Shown: positions 37,001 to 43,103, numbered from the stretch's first letter. The stretch: DNA of 64,000 nt from Elephas maximus indicus (GCF_024166365.1 NC_064819.1:111892293-111956292); one strand, 5' to 3'. The notes: generated from the sequence alone by a model not told the origin. Numbers and translations: made by a program.

Positions 37001-40000
37001 CACTAGATGACTAAGATAGCAGCCAAGCATGTTAACTGTTTGCACAACCTAAGGACTCCAATGAGTCATTCCAAAAACTTAACCAAACCTGTTGTTGATG
37101 AGTCGATTCCAACTCATAGCAACCCTATAAGACATAGTAGAACTGCCTCCATAGGGTTTCCAAGGAGCAGCTGGTGGATTCAAATTGCCAACTTTTTGGT
37201 TAGCAGCTGAGCTCTTAACCACTGTGTCACCAGGACTACAATTAGTCCTTAGGGAAATACAAATCAAAACCCTAATGGCATACCACGTCATACCTACCAG
37301 GATGGCTATAATCAAAAAATAACAAGTGTTTGTGAGAATGTGGTGAAATTCGAACCTTCATCCATTGTTGGTAGGAATGCAAATTGGTGCAGCCGCTATG
37401 GAAGACTGAAGAAGAATTGATTCCTTTGATTTATGGTGTTGGTACGGAATATTGAATATACTATGGGCTGCCAGAAGAGCGAACAAATCTGTCTGGGAAG
37501 AAGTACAGCCAGAATGCTCATTAGAAGCTAAGATTGTGAGACTTCGTCTCACATACTTTGGACATGTTATCAGGAGGGACCAGTCCCTGAACAAGAGTAC
37601 TGGCTTGGTCTGGGAGCATCTTAGTGCAGGAACGTCAGGTCCAAAGGATGCACTCTGCTCCTGGAGCTGCTTTCTTGGGGATATGACGTCCCCAACTTTC
37701 TGCTTGCTCCCCTTTCCTTTTATCTCTTGAGAGATAAAAGTTGGTACAGGCCACACCCCAGGAAAACTCTTTATATTGGATCAGGGATGTGACCTGGTAA
37801 GGGTGTTACAACCCCACCCTAATCCCTTTAACATAAAATTACAATCACAAATTGGAGGACAACCACAGAATACTGGGAATCACAGCCTAACCAAGTTAAT
37901 ACATGCTTTTTGGGGGGGGACATAATTCAATCCATGAGAGATATCATGCATGGTAAAGTAGAGGGTCAGCAAAAAAGAGGAAGACCCTCAATCATATGGA
38001 TTGACACAGTGGCTACAACCATGGGCTCAAACATAGCAATGGTTGTGAGGATGGCACAGGACTGGGCAGTGTTTCATTCTGTTGTGGATAGGGCTGCTAT
38101 TAGTCAGAATCAACTTAAGTGCACCTAACAACAACAAGAACAATGGAAAGCAGTTTGGTAGTTCCTCAATAAAGTTAAACAGAATTACCATATGATCCAA
38201 CGACTCTACTTCTAGGTATGTACTCGAAAGAATCTAAATCAGGTGTTCAAACAAAAACTTGAATAAGAATGTTTCCATTGCAGCATTATTCACAATAGCC
38301 AAAAGAAAGAACTCAGATGCCCATGAACTAATGAATGGATAAAGAAATTGTGGTATATACATACAATGGAATATTATTCAGGCATAAAAATAAATGAAGT
38401 ACAGATACATGCACGGAAACCCTGGTGGCATAGAGGTTAAGTGCTATGGCTGCTAACCCAAAAGTTGGCAGTTTGTATCCACCAGGTGCTCCTGGGAAAC
38501 TCTATGGGGCAGTTCTACTCTGTCCTATAGGGTCGCTATGAGTCGGAATTGGCTTGGCAGCAATGGGTTATGGTTTTTTATTTGTGGATACATGCTACAA
38601 CATGTATGAACCTCAAAAATATGCTAAGTGAAAAAGCCAAGCATAAAAGGTCACCCATTGTATGATCCCATTTATGTAAGATACCCAGAATAGGCAAATC
38701 CATAGAGACAGAAAGCAAGTGAGTGATTTTCAGGGGCTGAGGGAGAGAAAATGGGGAGTGACTGCGTGATGGGTATCGGGTTTCTTTTGGGGTGATGAAA
38801 AATTTCTGGAACTAGAGAGCCATGATAGTTGTGCAACATTGCGAATGCATGAAATGCCACTGAACTGTACACTTTCAAATGGTTAAAATGGTAAATTTTA
38901 TGTTATGTGTACTTTACCACAATTATGAAAAAAAAAAAAGACTGAAGGGAGAAGTGAGAAAACCCTGGTCATTCTTCCTTCTCCCTGCCTCAGTTCAGAC
39001 TCCTTGAAGCATTTCCAGTATAAAAGCCTCAAATTAACATCTTTTATCCAAAAAGTCCTTCCTTCTCCTGTAAAAAATATTCTATTAATTAGCTGAGTTT
39101 GAGTATTCATATGAAATGTAAAATCAAAACAAAACAAATCCTTATTTCAGCCCTGCGTGTTCCTCTACCTCCACCGTTATCATTTCTCAGTGTGTTTTCT
39201 TTCCCCAAGGAAAGATTATTAATTGTTTTGGGCTGGGAGAGAAGATGGATCATATGAGTCTTCTCCCACTCAAAATTCATTTAGATACACTCATATGAAA
39301 TGTGGATAAAATTCCAGGAAGGATCCAAGACCTGAAGTTCATATATGGATACGAGATCAAGAACGTGAAGAAATTTAGAGAAAATGAGGAAATGGGTGAG
39401 CATCTTTTTATCCTGGGTCTCATTTCAGTGCTATTGGCAGTGGAACCTCTTAGAAATCTGATGGATTTCTCAGGGCAGTGCTATGCCTGCTTCAGGGACA
39501 GATAAGATGAGGAGCATTTATGAGACTGTCACGTTCCTTAAGGGCCCTGGAGGGCTAGACAGAAGGCAGTTTTATAAGAAAGAAGATGGATCAACCCCAG
39601 GCTTCTCAGAAGAAAAGGCAGAGCGGGTAACAGGGCACAGACTGAGATTGAGATATGTCCGAGAAAGAAAAGACCTCTATCCCCACAGCACCCACCACCG
39701 CACACTGCGGGGCCTCAGTCCATCCCTTACTCTCTCCACCTCCTTAGAAGTGGAACCCCTGCCCGAGGCCTTGGGGATTGCCCCAAGAGGTGGGGAGCTG
39801 AGAAGATTCCCACTCTTACTGCCAGGCAGGTCAGAGGCTGTGAGAAGAGGAAAAGGGTGAGCCTGGTCACATAGTCAGCAGTCGGTGCCACTGGTTCTGC
39901 AGCCAGGCTGGCTAGGTCTGAATCCTGGCTCTTGCCCCTAACTCTGTGTCTTAGTTTCACTCTCCATAAAATAAAAATGATTACTGTACCTAACTTGGAG

Positions 40001-43000
40001 AGTCAGTGTGAGGATTTAATTCATCTGACGCACTTAAGGAAACCCTGGTGGAGTAGCAGTTAAGTGCTATGGCTGCTCACCATAAGGTCAGCAGTTTGAA
40101 TCCACCAGGGGCTCTTTGGAAACTCTATGGGGTAGTTCTACTCTGTCCCATATGGTCGCTATGAGTTGGAACTAACTCAATGGCAATGGGTTTTTTTTTT
40201 TTTAATGCACTTAAAATAGTGCCTGGCACATAATAACAGCTCAATAAATACCTGTTGTATTTTTAACTTATTTTTATTGCCAGTAAAGATGTATTTTGTA
40301 TCATTCCAAGTTGAAATTTTAATTTCATTTTTCACAGAATTGCAGTCACACATGGTTGGAGGGTCTATGGTACTATTATCACATTGCTGTTCCACAAATT
40401 CACTGAGCAGTATAAAGGCTTTGATGGACTGACTGGGACCTAGTGACCAATCCTGTGCATCACTGTTTCCATGAAGAAATGCATTTGGTGTTGGGAATAT
40501 CAGACAGGCCCCAAAATCAAATTTCATCACACAGTTTATTCCTAGACTGAGGACTGCGCCCGTTAATTACCTTTTTAGGATTAAGGTAAAGCAGGAGAGG
40601 AAGTATACAGAGCAACTATTTACCAGGCATGCAAGATACTACACTGATATTAGGTTATTTAATTCTCACTAATGCTTTGCTAGTAGTAATTGCTGTTATT
40701 CTCCTTTTACAGATATTGAGACAATTAAAAACACACCAAAATTATACAAGCAGTCAGAAGCACTGCTTGTATTTGAACCCAGGTCTCTTGACACCAGAAT
40801 CTTCTGTACCGTGCCATATAATGGAGTCTCACCTGGATACTTTTTCTTATTCACATTGAGTTCTCTTTTTGTTTTGTTGCCATCATTTCTCTGTTAAAAA
40901 GAAAAGAAAATAGTTGTGGTGAGGCTTTGGAGTGTGTACTTCACAAGGCCTTGTTGAGTTTCCCAATGAACTGAAAATGTGAATCTGCAATCCAAGCCAG
41001 GGGTGGTAGAGAAGTGCCAGGAAAGGCTTCACTGAGACAGCTTTCAGCAAAGTCCTGAATGAGGTGCAGAAGATAATATGGCTGAAGGAAGAGCTTTCTG
41101 AGCAGAAGGAATAGCACTTGCAAAGACCCAGGGGTACGAATATGCTTTCCATGTGGAGGCAGAGTGAGGTGGCCAGTGTAGTTGGAGAGGCACAGGAGGT
41201 GAGGTCAGAAAGGTGTCTCCAGGGAAGCAGGTTGTATAGGTCTTTACAGCTCATGGTAAGAACTTTAGCTTTTTCTTGAGTGAGACAGGAACCCATTGGG
41301 GAGTTTTAAATAGAGAAAAGGCATGCTCTAATTTACTTTCGCGAAGGTTCAATCCCGCAGCCATGCTGAGAATTGGCAAGCACAGAAGCAATGAGAGCAT
41401 CAGGGGTTATTGACATAATACAAGTGAGTAGCAGTAGTCCTGGAGGTGGTGAGACTAAATTGGAATTTGAGCATATTCTGAAGATAAAGCCAAAAGCATT
41501 GCTGATGTTTCGATACAGAATGTGAGAAAAAGAGAAGAATCAAGCTTGGCACCAAGATTTTTTCCCTAAGCAGCTGGAGGGGTGATGACGTGGCTTGTTG
41601 TGACAGGGAAGAAAGAATAGGTTTGGTGGGAAAAAAAAAAATCAAGAGTCTAATTTTGGATATATTGAGGTAAGGGATCTTTTGTGCATCCAAGCAGAGA
41701 TACCAAGTAGATACTGGATATATGAGTGTGGGGTTCAGGGGAGAATTCTGAGATGGAGATACAGTCAAACCTGCAAAAGCCAGAACCTGTGTAAGCTGGA
41801 AAAATGTCAGAGAAGGGAAATTCAAATATTTTCCACTAATAGAGAGTGACAGAAAAGTGGCAAGACCTGCCAAAAGTGGAAAACTTACGAGGCAGTCTCC
41901 TCGAGTTTCAGCTCTCACAGGTTTCACTGTATAAATTTGGGAGTTATCAGCCTACACCAAAAACTAAACCTGTTACTGTCGAGTTGACTTCAACTCATAG
42001 CGACCCTAAAGGACAAAGTAGAACTGCCCCATAGAGTTTCCAAGGCTGTAATCTTTACGGAAGCAGACTGCCACATCTTTGTCCCATGGAGTGTCTGGTG
42101 GGTTCGAACCACCGATCCTTCAGTTAGCAGCCCAGCACTTAACTACTGCACCACCAGGGCTCCTTACATCAGCCTATTAAAACCATAAGCCTAGATGAAA
42201 GCATTAAGAGAGTGAATATAGGTAGGGAAGAGAGGATCCGAGGACTGCTAATGTCAATCCATGTGCGTTTTCTGTTTTAAAAAGACCATGTTACAGAATG
42301 TGTGGAGCTAGAAAAGATCTCCAGGATGGTTTAGTCCTAGGTCGTCATTTTGTAGTTAGGTTATTTATGTTCCAAAGAGATGTAATAACTTGTCCAAGGC
42401 CACACAACAAAAGTTGAAACAAGAATATTGGCAATGTTGAGACAAGAACCCAGGATGTTTGATTCCAAGTCCATTAAATTTTGTAGCTTCAGTTTTGGAC
42501 AGAGCTGGAGAGAAATGTAGAACAAAATTCAAATTTACAAAAAAAAGACCAGGCTTGCTAATCTGACACAGACTGGAGAAACCCCAAGAGTACGGTCCCC
42601 TGGACACTCTTCTAACTCAGAATTGAAGTCACTTCTGAGGTTCACCCTTCAGCCAAAGTCTATAGGACCAAGAATAACACACATGAAGAGCGCGCTCCAT
42701 AGTTCAATTCATGCATAGGAGACCACTGGACACACCAACCCAAAAGCAAAGATAAGAAGGCAAGAAGGGATACAAAACCTGGATATATGGAAACAGGGAA
42801 GCCAGGGTGGAGAAGGGGAGAGTGTAGACACAACATGGGGTTGATAACCAATGTCACAGAACGATTTGTGTACTAACTGTTCAATGAGAAACTAATTTGC
42901 TCTGTAAACTTTCACCTAAAGTACAATTTAAAAAAAAAATTGTTGCTTCAGCCACCTGGAGAATGATGGTTTCTAAAAGTGCCAGGAGAAAGGAGAGGCG

Positions 43001-43103
43001 GTAGAGAGGAAATTCAGACTGTGCTCCAACTCACCCCCGGGATGCCATCTCTCCCCTCCATGATTGTGAAGAACGAGATGAGCCAAAACACTCCAACTCT
43101 CAT
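9937..43103 (-). CDS. ADGRF1: Adhesion G-protein-coupled receptor F1 (GPR110), complete 14-exon coding region
   Basis: Plasma-membrane adhesion GPCR. Coding exons, in transcript order: 43103-43035, 40890-40833, 35924-35775, 32988-32815, 30333-30233, 29242-29184, 24702-24551, 23372-23209, 20915-20727, 18199-16826, 14856-14815, 13788-13729, 11374-11308, 10010-9937. All introns are GT-AG, the phases join correctly, and the total of 2733 nt gives 910 residues plus stop, the human length. Order of parts: signal peptide (1 to about 20), cysteine-rich region (93-150), SEA region (about 150-255), GAIN domain ending at GPS motif CRCTHLT (cleavage L566/T567), tethered agonist starting [10 protein letters not shown], then seven transmembrane helices (about 585-840) and a tail ending TQFLSTE. 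Known for the family: autoproteolysis at the GPS exposes the tethered peptide, and human GPR110 responds to synaptamide. Near-identity to human ADGRF1 in the 7TM part separates it from ADGRF2, F4 and F5. No inactivating change seen. Confidence 0.97.
10345..10552 (-). repeat. AfroSINE
   Basis: In ADGRF1 intron 13. Antisense: 'ccattgctatccagtcaatt', 'ggttttcttggctttaatc', 'agcagatcgccgggccg', 'accacccaggaatcct'. Confidence 0.85.
10553..11307. other. Intron 13 remainder
   Basis: Non-coding; a 15-base A-run at about 11209-11225. No other repeat recognised. Confidence 0.4.
11308..11374 (-). CDS. ADGRF1: ADGRF1 coding exon 13: cytoplasmic tail
   Basis: Residues 865-886 plus one base. Reads [20 protein letters not shown]. 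Acceptor is TTTATGCAG, donor GTAAGT. Serine/threonine-rich, as GPCR tails are. Confidence 0.92.
11375..12693. other. Intron 12 left part with L2 and MIR remnants
   Basis: 11950-12110 is an antisense L2 3' end ('ctgtgtgccaggcactatag'); 12160-12350 is MIR-like ('aaactcacgagacgaagtga'). The rest is unassigned. Confidence 0.5.
12694..13209 (+). mobile_element. Solo LTR of an ERV-L-like family (copy B)
   Basis: 516 bp, TGTTCATGGACTGAATTGTG to ...GACTAAAACA, in ADGRF1 intron 12, opposite to the gene. Flanked by a perfect 5-bp duplication gagga (12689-12693 and 13210-13214), the size made by ERV-L class integrases. Confidence 0.92.
13535..13620 (-). repeat. L2 3' end with (CATT)n
   Basis: 'cattcattcattcattcact' then 'ggtgctgtgccagg': antisense end of an L2 element. 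Confidence 0.6.
13729..13788 (-). CDS. ADGRF1: ADGRF1 coding exon 12: cytoplasmic helix and tail start
   Basis: Residues 845-864, 60 nt, phase 0 on both sides. Reads [20 protein letters not shown], the membrane-proximal amphipathic helix 8. Acceptor is TCCTTATAG, donor GTAATT. Confidence 0.93.
13789..14814. other. Intron 11
   Basis: About 1 kb of A/T-rich sequence with no repeat or gene recognised. Confidence 0.5.
14815..14856 (-). CDS. ADGRF1: ADGRF1 coding exon 11: end of TM7
   Basis: Residues 831-844, only 42 nt: [14 protein letters not shown]. Acceptor is TATTTTTTAG, donor GTACGT. Both ends are phase 0, so skipping it would keep frame but remove half of TM7. Confidence 0.93.
15405..15632 (-). 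repeat. AfroSINE, chimeric
   Basis: Antisense copy in ADGRF1 intron 10 ('taacccattaccgtcaagtc' to 'tgcagtaccgggact'), interrupted at about 15495-15530 by a piece of tail in the opposite sense ('gctatgaggtggaattggct'). Confidence 0.8.
15680..15910 (+). repeat. MIR SINE
   Basis: Well-kept MIR: 'tgagcatttactatctgcca', 'tctcacttaatcctcacg', 'ggtcatatagctggcaaag'. Confidence 0.8.
16050..16256 (+). mobile_element. hAT-type non-autonomous DNA transposon
   Basis: Ends are inverted repeats: 'ggctttggcgaactttttct' on the left and 'gtagtttgccagccctag' on the right. The interior word 'taaaactttatttacaaaaa' is typical of a well-known mammalian hAT MITE. Confidence 0.75.
16645..16806 (-). repeat. AfroSINE beside ADGRF1 exon 10 donor
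   Basis: Antisense in window terms, hence the SINE head faces away from the exon: 'agcccattggggttgagttg' to 'ctgtgccaccagggctc'. It is in sense-of-window minus, the same strand as the gene, and ends 18 bp from the donor GT at 16824-16825. Confidence 0.9.
16826..18199 (-). CDS. ADGRF1: ADGRF1 coding exon 10: GAIN domain, GPS site, TM1 to start of TM7
   Basis: Residues 373-830, 1374 nt in phase 0. Begins [18 protein letters not shown] after acceptor TGTATTTCAG. The GPS includes CVFWDFS and [10 protein letters not shown], with cleavage expected between Leu566 and Thr567. Hydrophobic helices begin at [20 protein letters not shown] (TM1). The family signatures [14 protein letters not shown] (TM3) and [12 protein letters not shown] (TM6) are intact. 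The exon ends NAFQ inside TM7, with donor GTGAGA. An AfroSINE ends 18 bp beyond the donor. A single large exon holding GAIN-B and most of the 7TM core is normal for ADGRF genes. Confidence 0.97.
18425..18845 (-). mobile_element. MaLR-like LTR, antisense
   Basis: In intron 9: 'ttagttacctagtgttgctg' to 'ggatgcaattcagggc'. Reverse complement begins like the LTR at 6426. A second copy is at 31232-31798. Confidence 0.8.
19108..19318 (-). repeat. AfroSINE, longer subfamily
   Basis: 'accaaatccattgacctcaa' to 'ttgtgccaccagtgctcc', in intron 9, with the 'gcaagtctttacggaagtaa' segment. Confidence 0.85.
19420..19640 (+). repeat. AfroSINE
   Basis: Sense copy: 'tgttccctgggtggtgcaaa', 'ctgaccaaaaggttggcagt', tail 'ggggtggccatgagtggaaa'. 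Confidence 0.85.
19641..20726. other. Intron 9 remainder
   Basis: A/T-rich. A small L2-like piece at 20120-20200 ('atttactgactaactgctat'). The overlapping open frames at 19598-19956 share no family features. Confidence 0.45.
20727..20915 (-). CDS. ADGRF1: ADGRF1 coding exon 9: GAIN domain, subdomain A
   Basis: Residues 310-372. Starts [20 protein letters not shown] and ends SNSTME before donor GTATGG. Helical, with several NxS/T sites, as expected for GAIN subdomain A. Acceptor is TTTACTTCTAG. Confidence 0.93.
21025..21345 (+). repeat. MIR SINE
   Basis: In intron 8: 'tacattccagacactgtact', 'ttttcattctatagctaggg', 'cctagtaagtggaagggt'. Confidence 0.75.
21346..22024. other. Intron 8 middle, no gene
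   Basis: 21690-21830 is MIR-like ('ctccccagtttgcagatat'). The open frames at 21432-21934 read both ways and look non-coding. Confidence 0.4.
22025..22172 (+). repeat. AfroSINE, short subfamily
   Basis: 'gggccctggtggcgcagtgg' to 'actatgagttggaatggact'. A MIR-like piece follows at 22185-22330. Confidence 0.88.
22488..22812 (-). mobile_element. RTE LINE 3' end
   Basis: Antisense; the minus-strand frame contains [19 protein letters not shown], the C-terminal motif common to the other RTE copies here (26.4, 37.5 kb). 5'-truncated and disrupted. Confidence 0.85.
22960..23060 (+). repeat. AfroSINE 3' half
   Basis: 'gtcacagccattgaaaaccc' to 'gttggaatcaactcgacagc'. Lies about 150 bp from the donor of ADGRF1 exon 8. 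Confidence 0.8.
23209..23372 (-). CDS. ADGRF1: ADGRF1 coding exon 8: short cysteine-rich module
   Basis: Residues 255-309. Four cysteines in QCNN, LPCSKGY, ARCQS and ENCVL with a tryptophan (GWQVIRENC), a sushi-like or hormone-receptor-motif-like pattern between the SEA and GAIN regions. Acceptor is TTCTTTTCCAG; donor GTGAAG is weaker than its neighbours. Confidence 0.92.
23373..24550. other. Intron 7
   Basis: No gene or clear interspersed repeat; contains the (TG)n tract at 24114-24140. Confidence 0.5.
24114..24140. repeat. (TG)n microsatellite
   Basis: Thirteen TG units with one TA interruption in ADGRF1 intron 7. Confidence 0.95.
24551..24702 (-). CDS. ADGRF1: ADGRF1 coding exon 7: end of SEA region
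   Basis: Residues 204-254 plus one base. Contains [19 protein letters not shown] and ends DGSFRVFGK. The GS(I/V)-V-Y pattern is the strand around the usual SEA loop. Acceptor is ATTGCAG, donor GTAATA. A stretch of L2 sequence begins less than 50 bp from the acceptor. Confidence 0.92.
24740..26165 (-). repeat. L2 LINE, antisense, split by a Tigger element
   Basis: Left arm 24740-24904 ('ctcagtgcctactctgtcc', 'cttcatggagcctgcattct'). Right arm 25530-26165 ('gagggtctttgaaactgag', 'gaagatcctggggcagga', 'gccgctctggttgttgtat'). Both arms match one L2 in order. In ADGRF1 intron 6. Confidence 0.75.
24905..25529 (-). mobile_element. Tigger-like DNA transposon fragment nested in L2
   Basis: Minus frame at 25276-25076 reads [20 protein letters not shown] then [20 protein letters not shown], the start of a pogo/Tigger transposase with its CENP-B-like helix-turn-helix. 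Ends 'cagtagttatg' and 'ggaacaactg' are rough inverted repeats. No full transposase remains. Confidence 0.75.
26165..26415 (+). mobile_element. L1 3' fragment
   Basis: 'tacaatgcaatactgctcag', 'caataaaaaggaatgaacca', 'gcatggtctcatttatatg': end of L1 ORF2 and start of its 3' UTR. Confidence 0.8.
26420..26950 (+). mobile_element. RTE LINE 3' end
   Basis: Plus frames at 26416-26771 read [20 protein letters not shown] and [18 protein letters not shown], then the FGHVI-type C-terminus. The tail ends 'gtcgctatgagtcagaact', 'gactcgacagcac', 'ctaacaacaacaacaac'. Best-kept RTE 3' end in the window. Confidence 0.88.
27100..27320. mobile_element. Two MER5-like elements head to head
   Basis: 'tgctgagaatttgcatgtct' and 'gttctcagaatttattatac...aacctggagctcttgttaaa' face opposite ways and meet in a perfect 15-bp inverted repeat at 27202-27239. 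Confidence 0.7.
27645..27917 (-). repeat. AfroSINE split by a truncated RTE copy
   Basis: SINE arms 27645-27680 and 27882-27917. Between them (27681-27881) is an antisense RTE 3' end ('gttgttgttatgttccaact', 'cttctccagggactgatccc'). The word gactcat flanks the insert on both sides. Confidence 0.85.
27918..28667. other. Intron 6 middle
   Basis: A/T-rich, nothing recognised. Confidence 0.5.
28668..28868 (-). repeat. AfroSINE
   Basis: 'gttaccatcaagttgactct' to 'gcaccacccagggactcc'; divergent copy with 'ggttgtcaatggctgag'. Confidence 0.8.
29184..29242 (-). CDS. ADGRF1: ADGRF1 coding exon 6: SEA region
   Basis: Residues 185-203 plus two bases. Reads [19 protein letters not shown]. Acceptor is CTCTTTGTAAG, donor GTAAGT. 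A 13-bp-flanked AfroSINE lies about 200 bp away in the preceding intron. Confidence 0.9.
29456..29623 (+). repeat. AfroSINE with perfect 13-bp target-site duplication
   Basis: 'ggaaaccctggtggcgtagt' to 'gacggcactgggtttggttt'. Flanked by ctaataaagagtg at 29443-29455 and 29624-29636. In ADGRF1 intron 5, opposite to the gene. Confidence 0.95.
30233..30333 (-). CDS. ADGRF1: ADGRF1 coding exon 5: start of SEA region
   Basis: Residues 151-184. Reads [20 protein letters not shown], the first strand and helix of the SEA domain, with a possible N-glycosylation site at NSS. Acceptor is TTTTTCCCACAG; donor GTAAGT follows a complete CGA codon. Confidence 0.92.
30398..30592 (-). repeat. AfroSINE
   Basis: About 65 bp upstream of the acceptor of ADGRF1 exon 5. 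'gttgctggcaagtagatctc' to 'caccacctggggattcc'. Confidence 0.8.
30900..31215 (+). repeat. L2 LINE 3' fragment
   Basis: 'cacaaatgctacttcctctg', 'gaaaccttccctgatcccc', 'actatgctggaagccctta', in intron 4. Confidence 0.7.
31232..31798 (-). mobile_element. MaLR-like LTR, antisense, split by an AfroSINE
   Basis: 'ttagttatctagtgttgcta' to 'cacaattcaatccataca'. Same family as 18425-18845. Interrupted by the SINE at 31543-31680. Confidence 0.82.
31543..31680 (+). repeat. AfroSINE inside an LTR
   Basis: 'ggagccatggtggcactaac', with the tRNA-like head shortened, to 'gacttgatggcaacagg'. Confidence 0.85.
31799..32814. other. Intron 4 left part
   Basis: No gene; short (TATC)n run at about 32440-32464. 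Confidence 0.5.
32815..32988 (-). CDS. ADGRF1: ADGRF1 coding exon 4: cysteine-rich segment
   Basis: Residues 93-150 plus one base. Holds seven cysteines including the runs [16 protein letters not shown] and SCECHLSN, an EGF-like spacing. Acceptor is TTTTCACACAG. The donor is GTAAGC after ACA-A. The shared codon rebuilds Lys in CEKTKIWG, which confirms the phase into exon 5. Confidence 0.92.
33178..33400 (-). repeat. AfroSINE
   Basis: 'accagttgccattgttgagt' to 'acacaatctgggaactcc', intron 3. Confidence 0.85.
33401..34309. other. Intron 3 part, no gene
   Basis: 33855-33995 is MIR-like ('cagctgggtgactttggtta'). A-rich run at 34020-34070. The 104-codon frame at 33426-33740 has no recognised family. 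Confidence 0.45.
34310..35040 (+). repeat. L2 LINE 3' part
   Basis: 'cagccagagtgacctttgaa', 'catgttacttctctgcttaa', 'cctcagggcctttgcattta', 'gacaggctttccctgacca': a long L2 3' segment in order. Confidence 0.85.
35185..35385 (+). mobile_element. MER5-like hAT element
   Basis: 'ttttcaaagtgtggggccc' and 'aggtgattttgatgcatgat', then 'gttggaaaactactgg'. Confidence 0.75.
35775..35924 (-). CDS. ADGRF1: ADGRF1 coding exon 3
   Basis: Residues 43-92 plus one base. Starts [17 protein letters not shown] after acceptor CTCTCTCCAG and ends before donor GTAAGT. Leucine-rich helical stretch (NLLKLLKPP) followed by a short beta-like segment. The codon shared with exon 4 reads TAC (Tyr), where I recall Asp in human; this is conservative enough not to question the junction. 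Confidence 0.9.
36327..37063 (-). repeat. AfroSINE split by a solo LTR
   Basis: Arms 36327-36503 and 37019-37063. The whole unit is flanked by agtcattc (36319-36326 and 37064-37071), its target-site duplication in the L1. Confidence 0.9.
36504..37018 (+). mobile_element. Solo LTR of an ERV-L-like family (copy C)
   Basis: 515 bp, TGTAATGGACTGAATTTTGT to ...GACTAAGATA, inserted in an AfroSINE with perfect 5-bp duplication gcagc (36499-36503 and 37019-37023). Confidence 0.95.
37079..37238 (-). repeat. AfroSINE, short subfamily
   Basis: 'aaccaaacctgttgttgatg' to 'gtgtcaccaggactac', almost touching the previous SINE and in the same L1 target. Confidence 0.88.
37396..38140 (+). mobile_element. 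RTE LINE 3' end inserted in L1, itself split by an LTR
   Basis: 5' side starts 'gactgaagaagaattgattc' after L1 word atgga; 3' tail 'cacctaacaacaacaagaac' is followed by atgga again (37398 and 38143 areas), a short target duplication. Frames read [20 protein letters not shown], then [20 protein letters not shown] on the far side of the LTR. Confidence 0.88.
37600..37937 (-). mobile_element. Partial ERV-L-like LTR inside the RTE copy
   Basis: Reverse complement matches the 5' two thirds of copies A-C ('ccttttatctcttgagagat', 'caaattggaggacaaccaca', 'cataattcaatccatga'). The LTR 3' part is missing, so it was truncated by deletion. Confidence 0.85.
38413..38586 (+). repeat. AfroSINE inside L1 with 9-bp duplication
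   Basis: 'ggaaaccctggtggcataga' to 'ggttatggttttttatttgt', flanked by gatacatgc (38404-38412 and 38587-38595), which is single in the L1 sequence expected there. Confidence 0.94.
38940..39839. other. Intron 2 part, no gene
   Basis: Unassigned. The overlapping plus frames at 39302-39860 have no family signature. Confidence 0.45.
39840..40270 (-). repeat. MIR SINE split by an AfroSINE
   Basis: MIR arms 39840-40037 ('ctgaatcctggctcttgcc') and 40207-40270 ('agtgcctggcacataataac'). Strand is uncertain. Confidence 0.7.
40038..40206 (+). repeat. AfroSINE inside MIR with 8-bp duplication
   Basis: 'ggaaaccctggtggagtagc' to the T-run after 'caatgggttt'. Flanked by gcacttaa at 40030-40037 and 40207-40214. 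Confidence 0.93.
40620..40830 (+). repeat. MIR SINE next to ADGRF1 exon 2
   Basis: 'tttaccaggcatgcaagata', 'ccttttacagatattgagac', ending within a few bases of the exon 2 donor. Confidence 0.65.
40833..40890 (-). CDS. ADGRF1: ADGRF1 coding exon 2
   Basis: Residues 24-42 plus one base. Lysine-rich segment beginning [17 protein letters not shown]. Acceptor is TTTTTAACAG and donor GTGAGA. Short and polar; with exon 3 it forms the N-terminus of the mature extracellular region. Confidence 0.9.
41762..41929. mobile_element. Tc1/mariner-type MITE with TA duplication
   Basis: 168 bp bounded by cagtcaaacctg and caggtttcactg (inverted, 11 of 12 match) with TA on both sides (41760-41761, 41930-41931). 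It lies between L2 arms. Confidence 0.85.
41950..42164 (-). repeat. AfroSINE, longer subfamily
   Basis: 'aactaaacctgttactgtcg' to 'actgcaccaccagggctcc', within L2. Confidence 0.88.
42690..42945 (+). mobile_element. Possible LINE 3' end
   Basis: 'gatttgtgtactaactgttc', 'tctgtaaactttcacctaaa', then an A-run at 42930-42940. Looks like a retrotransposon 3' UTR with a poly(A) tail; family not certain. Confidence 0.4.
43035..43103 (-). CDS. ADGRF1: ADGRF1 coding exon 1: start codon and signal peptide
   Basis: Residues 1-23. The peptide begins [17 protein letters not shown], a basic residue followed by a hydrophobic core, as expected of a cleaved signal peptide. The exon ends CCGGGG followed by donor GTGAGT, phase 0. 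The ATG at 43103 matches the position of the human start. Any untranslated exon upstream was not identified. Confidence 0.93.

Larger units (their letters stand above)
36230..38939 (+). mobile_element. L1 LINE 3' part carrying five insertions
   Basis: L1 words recur in order through the whole stretch: 'aagatatacaaatggtcaaa' (36266), 'ggaaatacaaatcaaaaccc' (37253), 'aggatggctataatcaaaa' (37300), 'accatatgatccaacgact' (38188), 'gaatattattcaggcataaa' (38369), 'actgaactgtacactttcaa' (38860), then a 3' A-run (38928-38939). Insertions are listed separately. Confidence 0.88.
40925..42290 (-). repeat. L2 LINE, antisense, carrying two insertions
   Basis: 'tgaggtgcagaagataatat', 'gcacttgcaaagacccaggg', 'tttacagctcatggtaagaa', 'ggatatattgaggtaaggga', then 'agatgaaagcattaagagag' past the insertions. 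Carries a mariner-type MITE and an AfroSINE. Confidence 0.78.

Noticed and set aside
39302-39860. Overlapping plus-strand frames of 67 and 125 codons
   Set aside because: Different frames, no conserved motif, GC-biased stretch only; not supported as exons.
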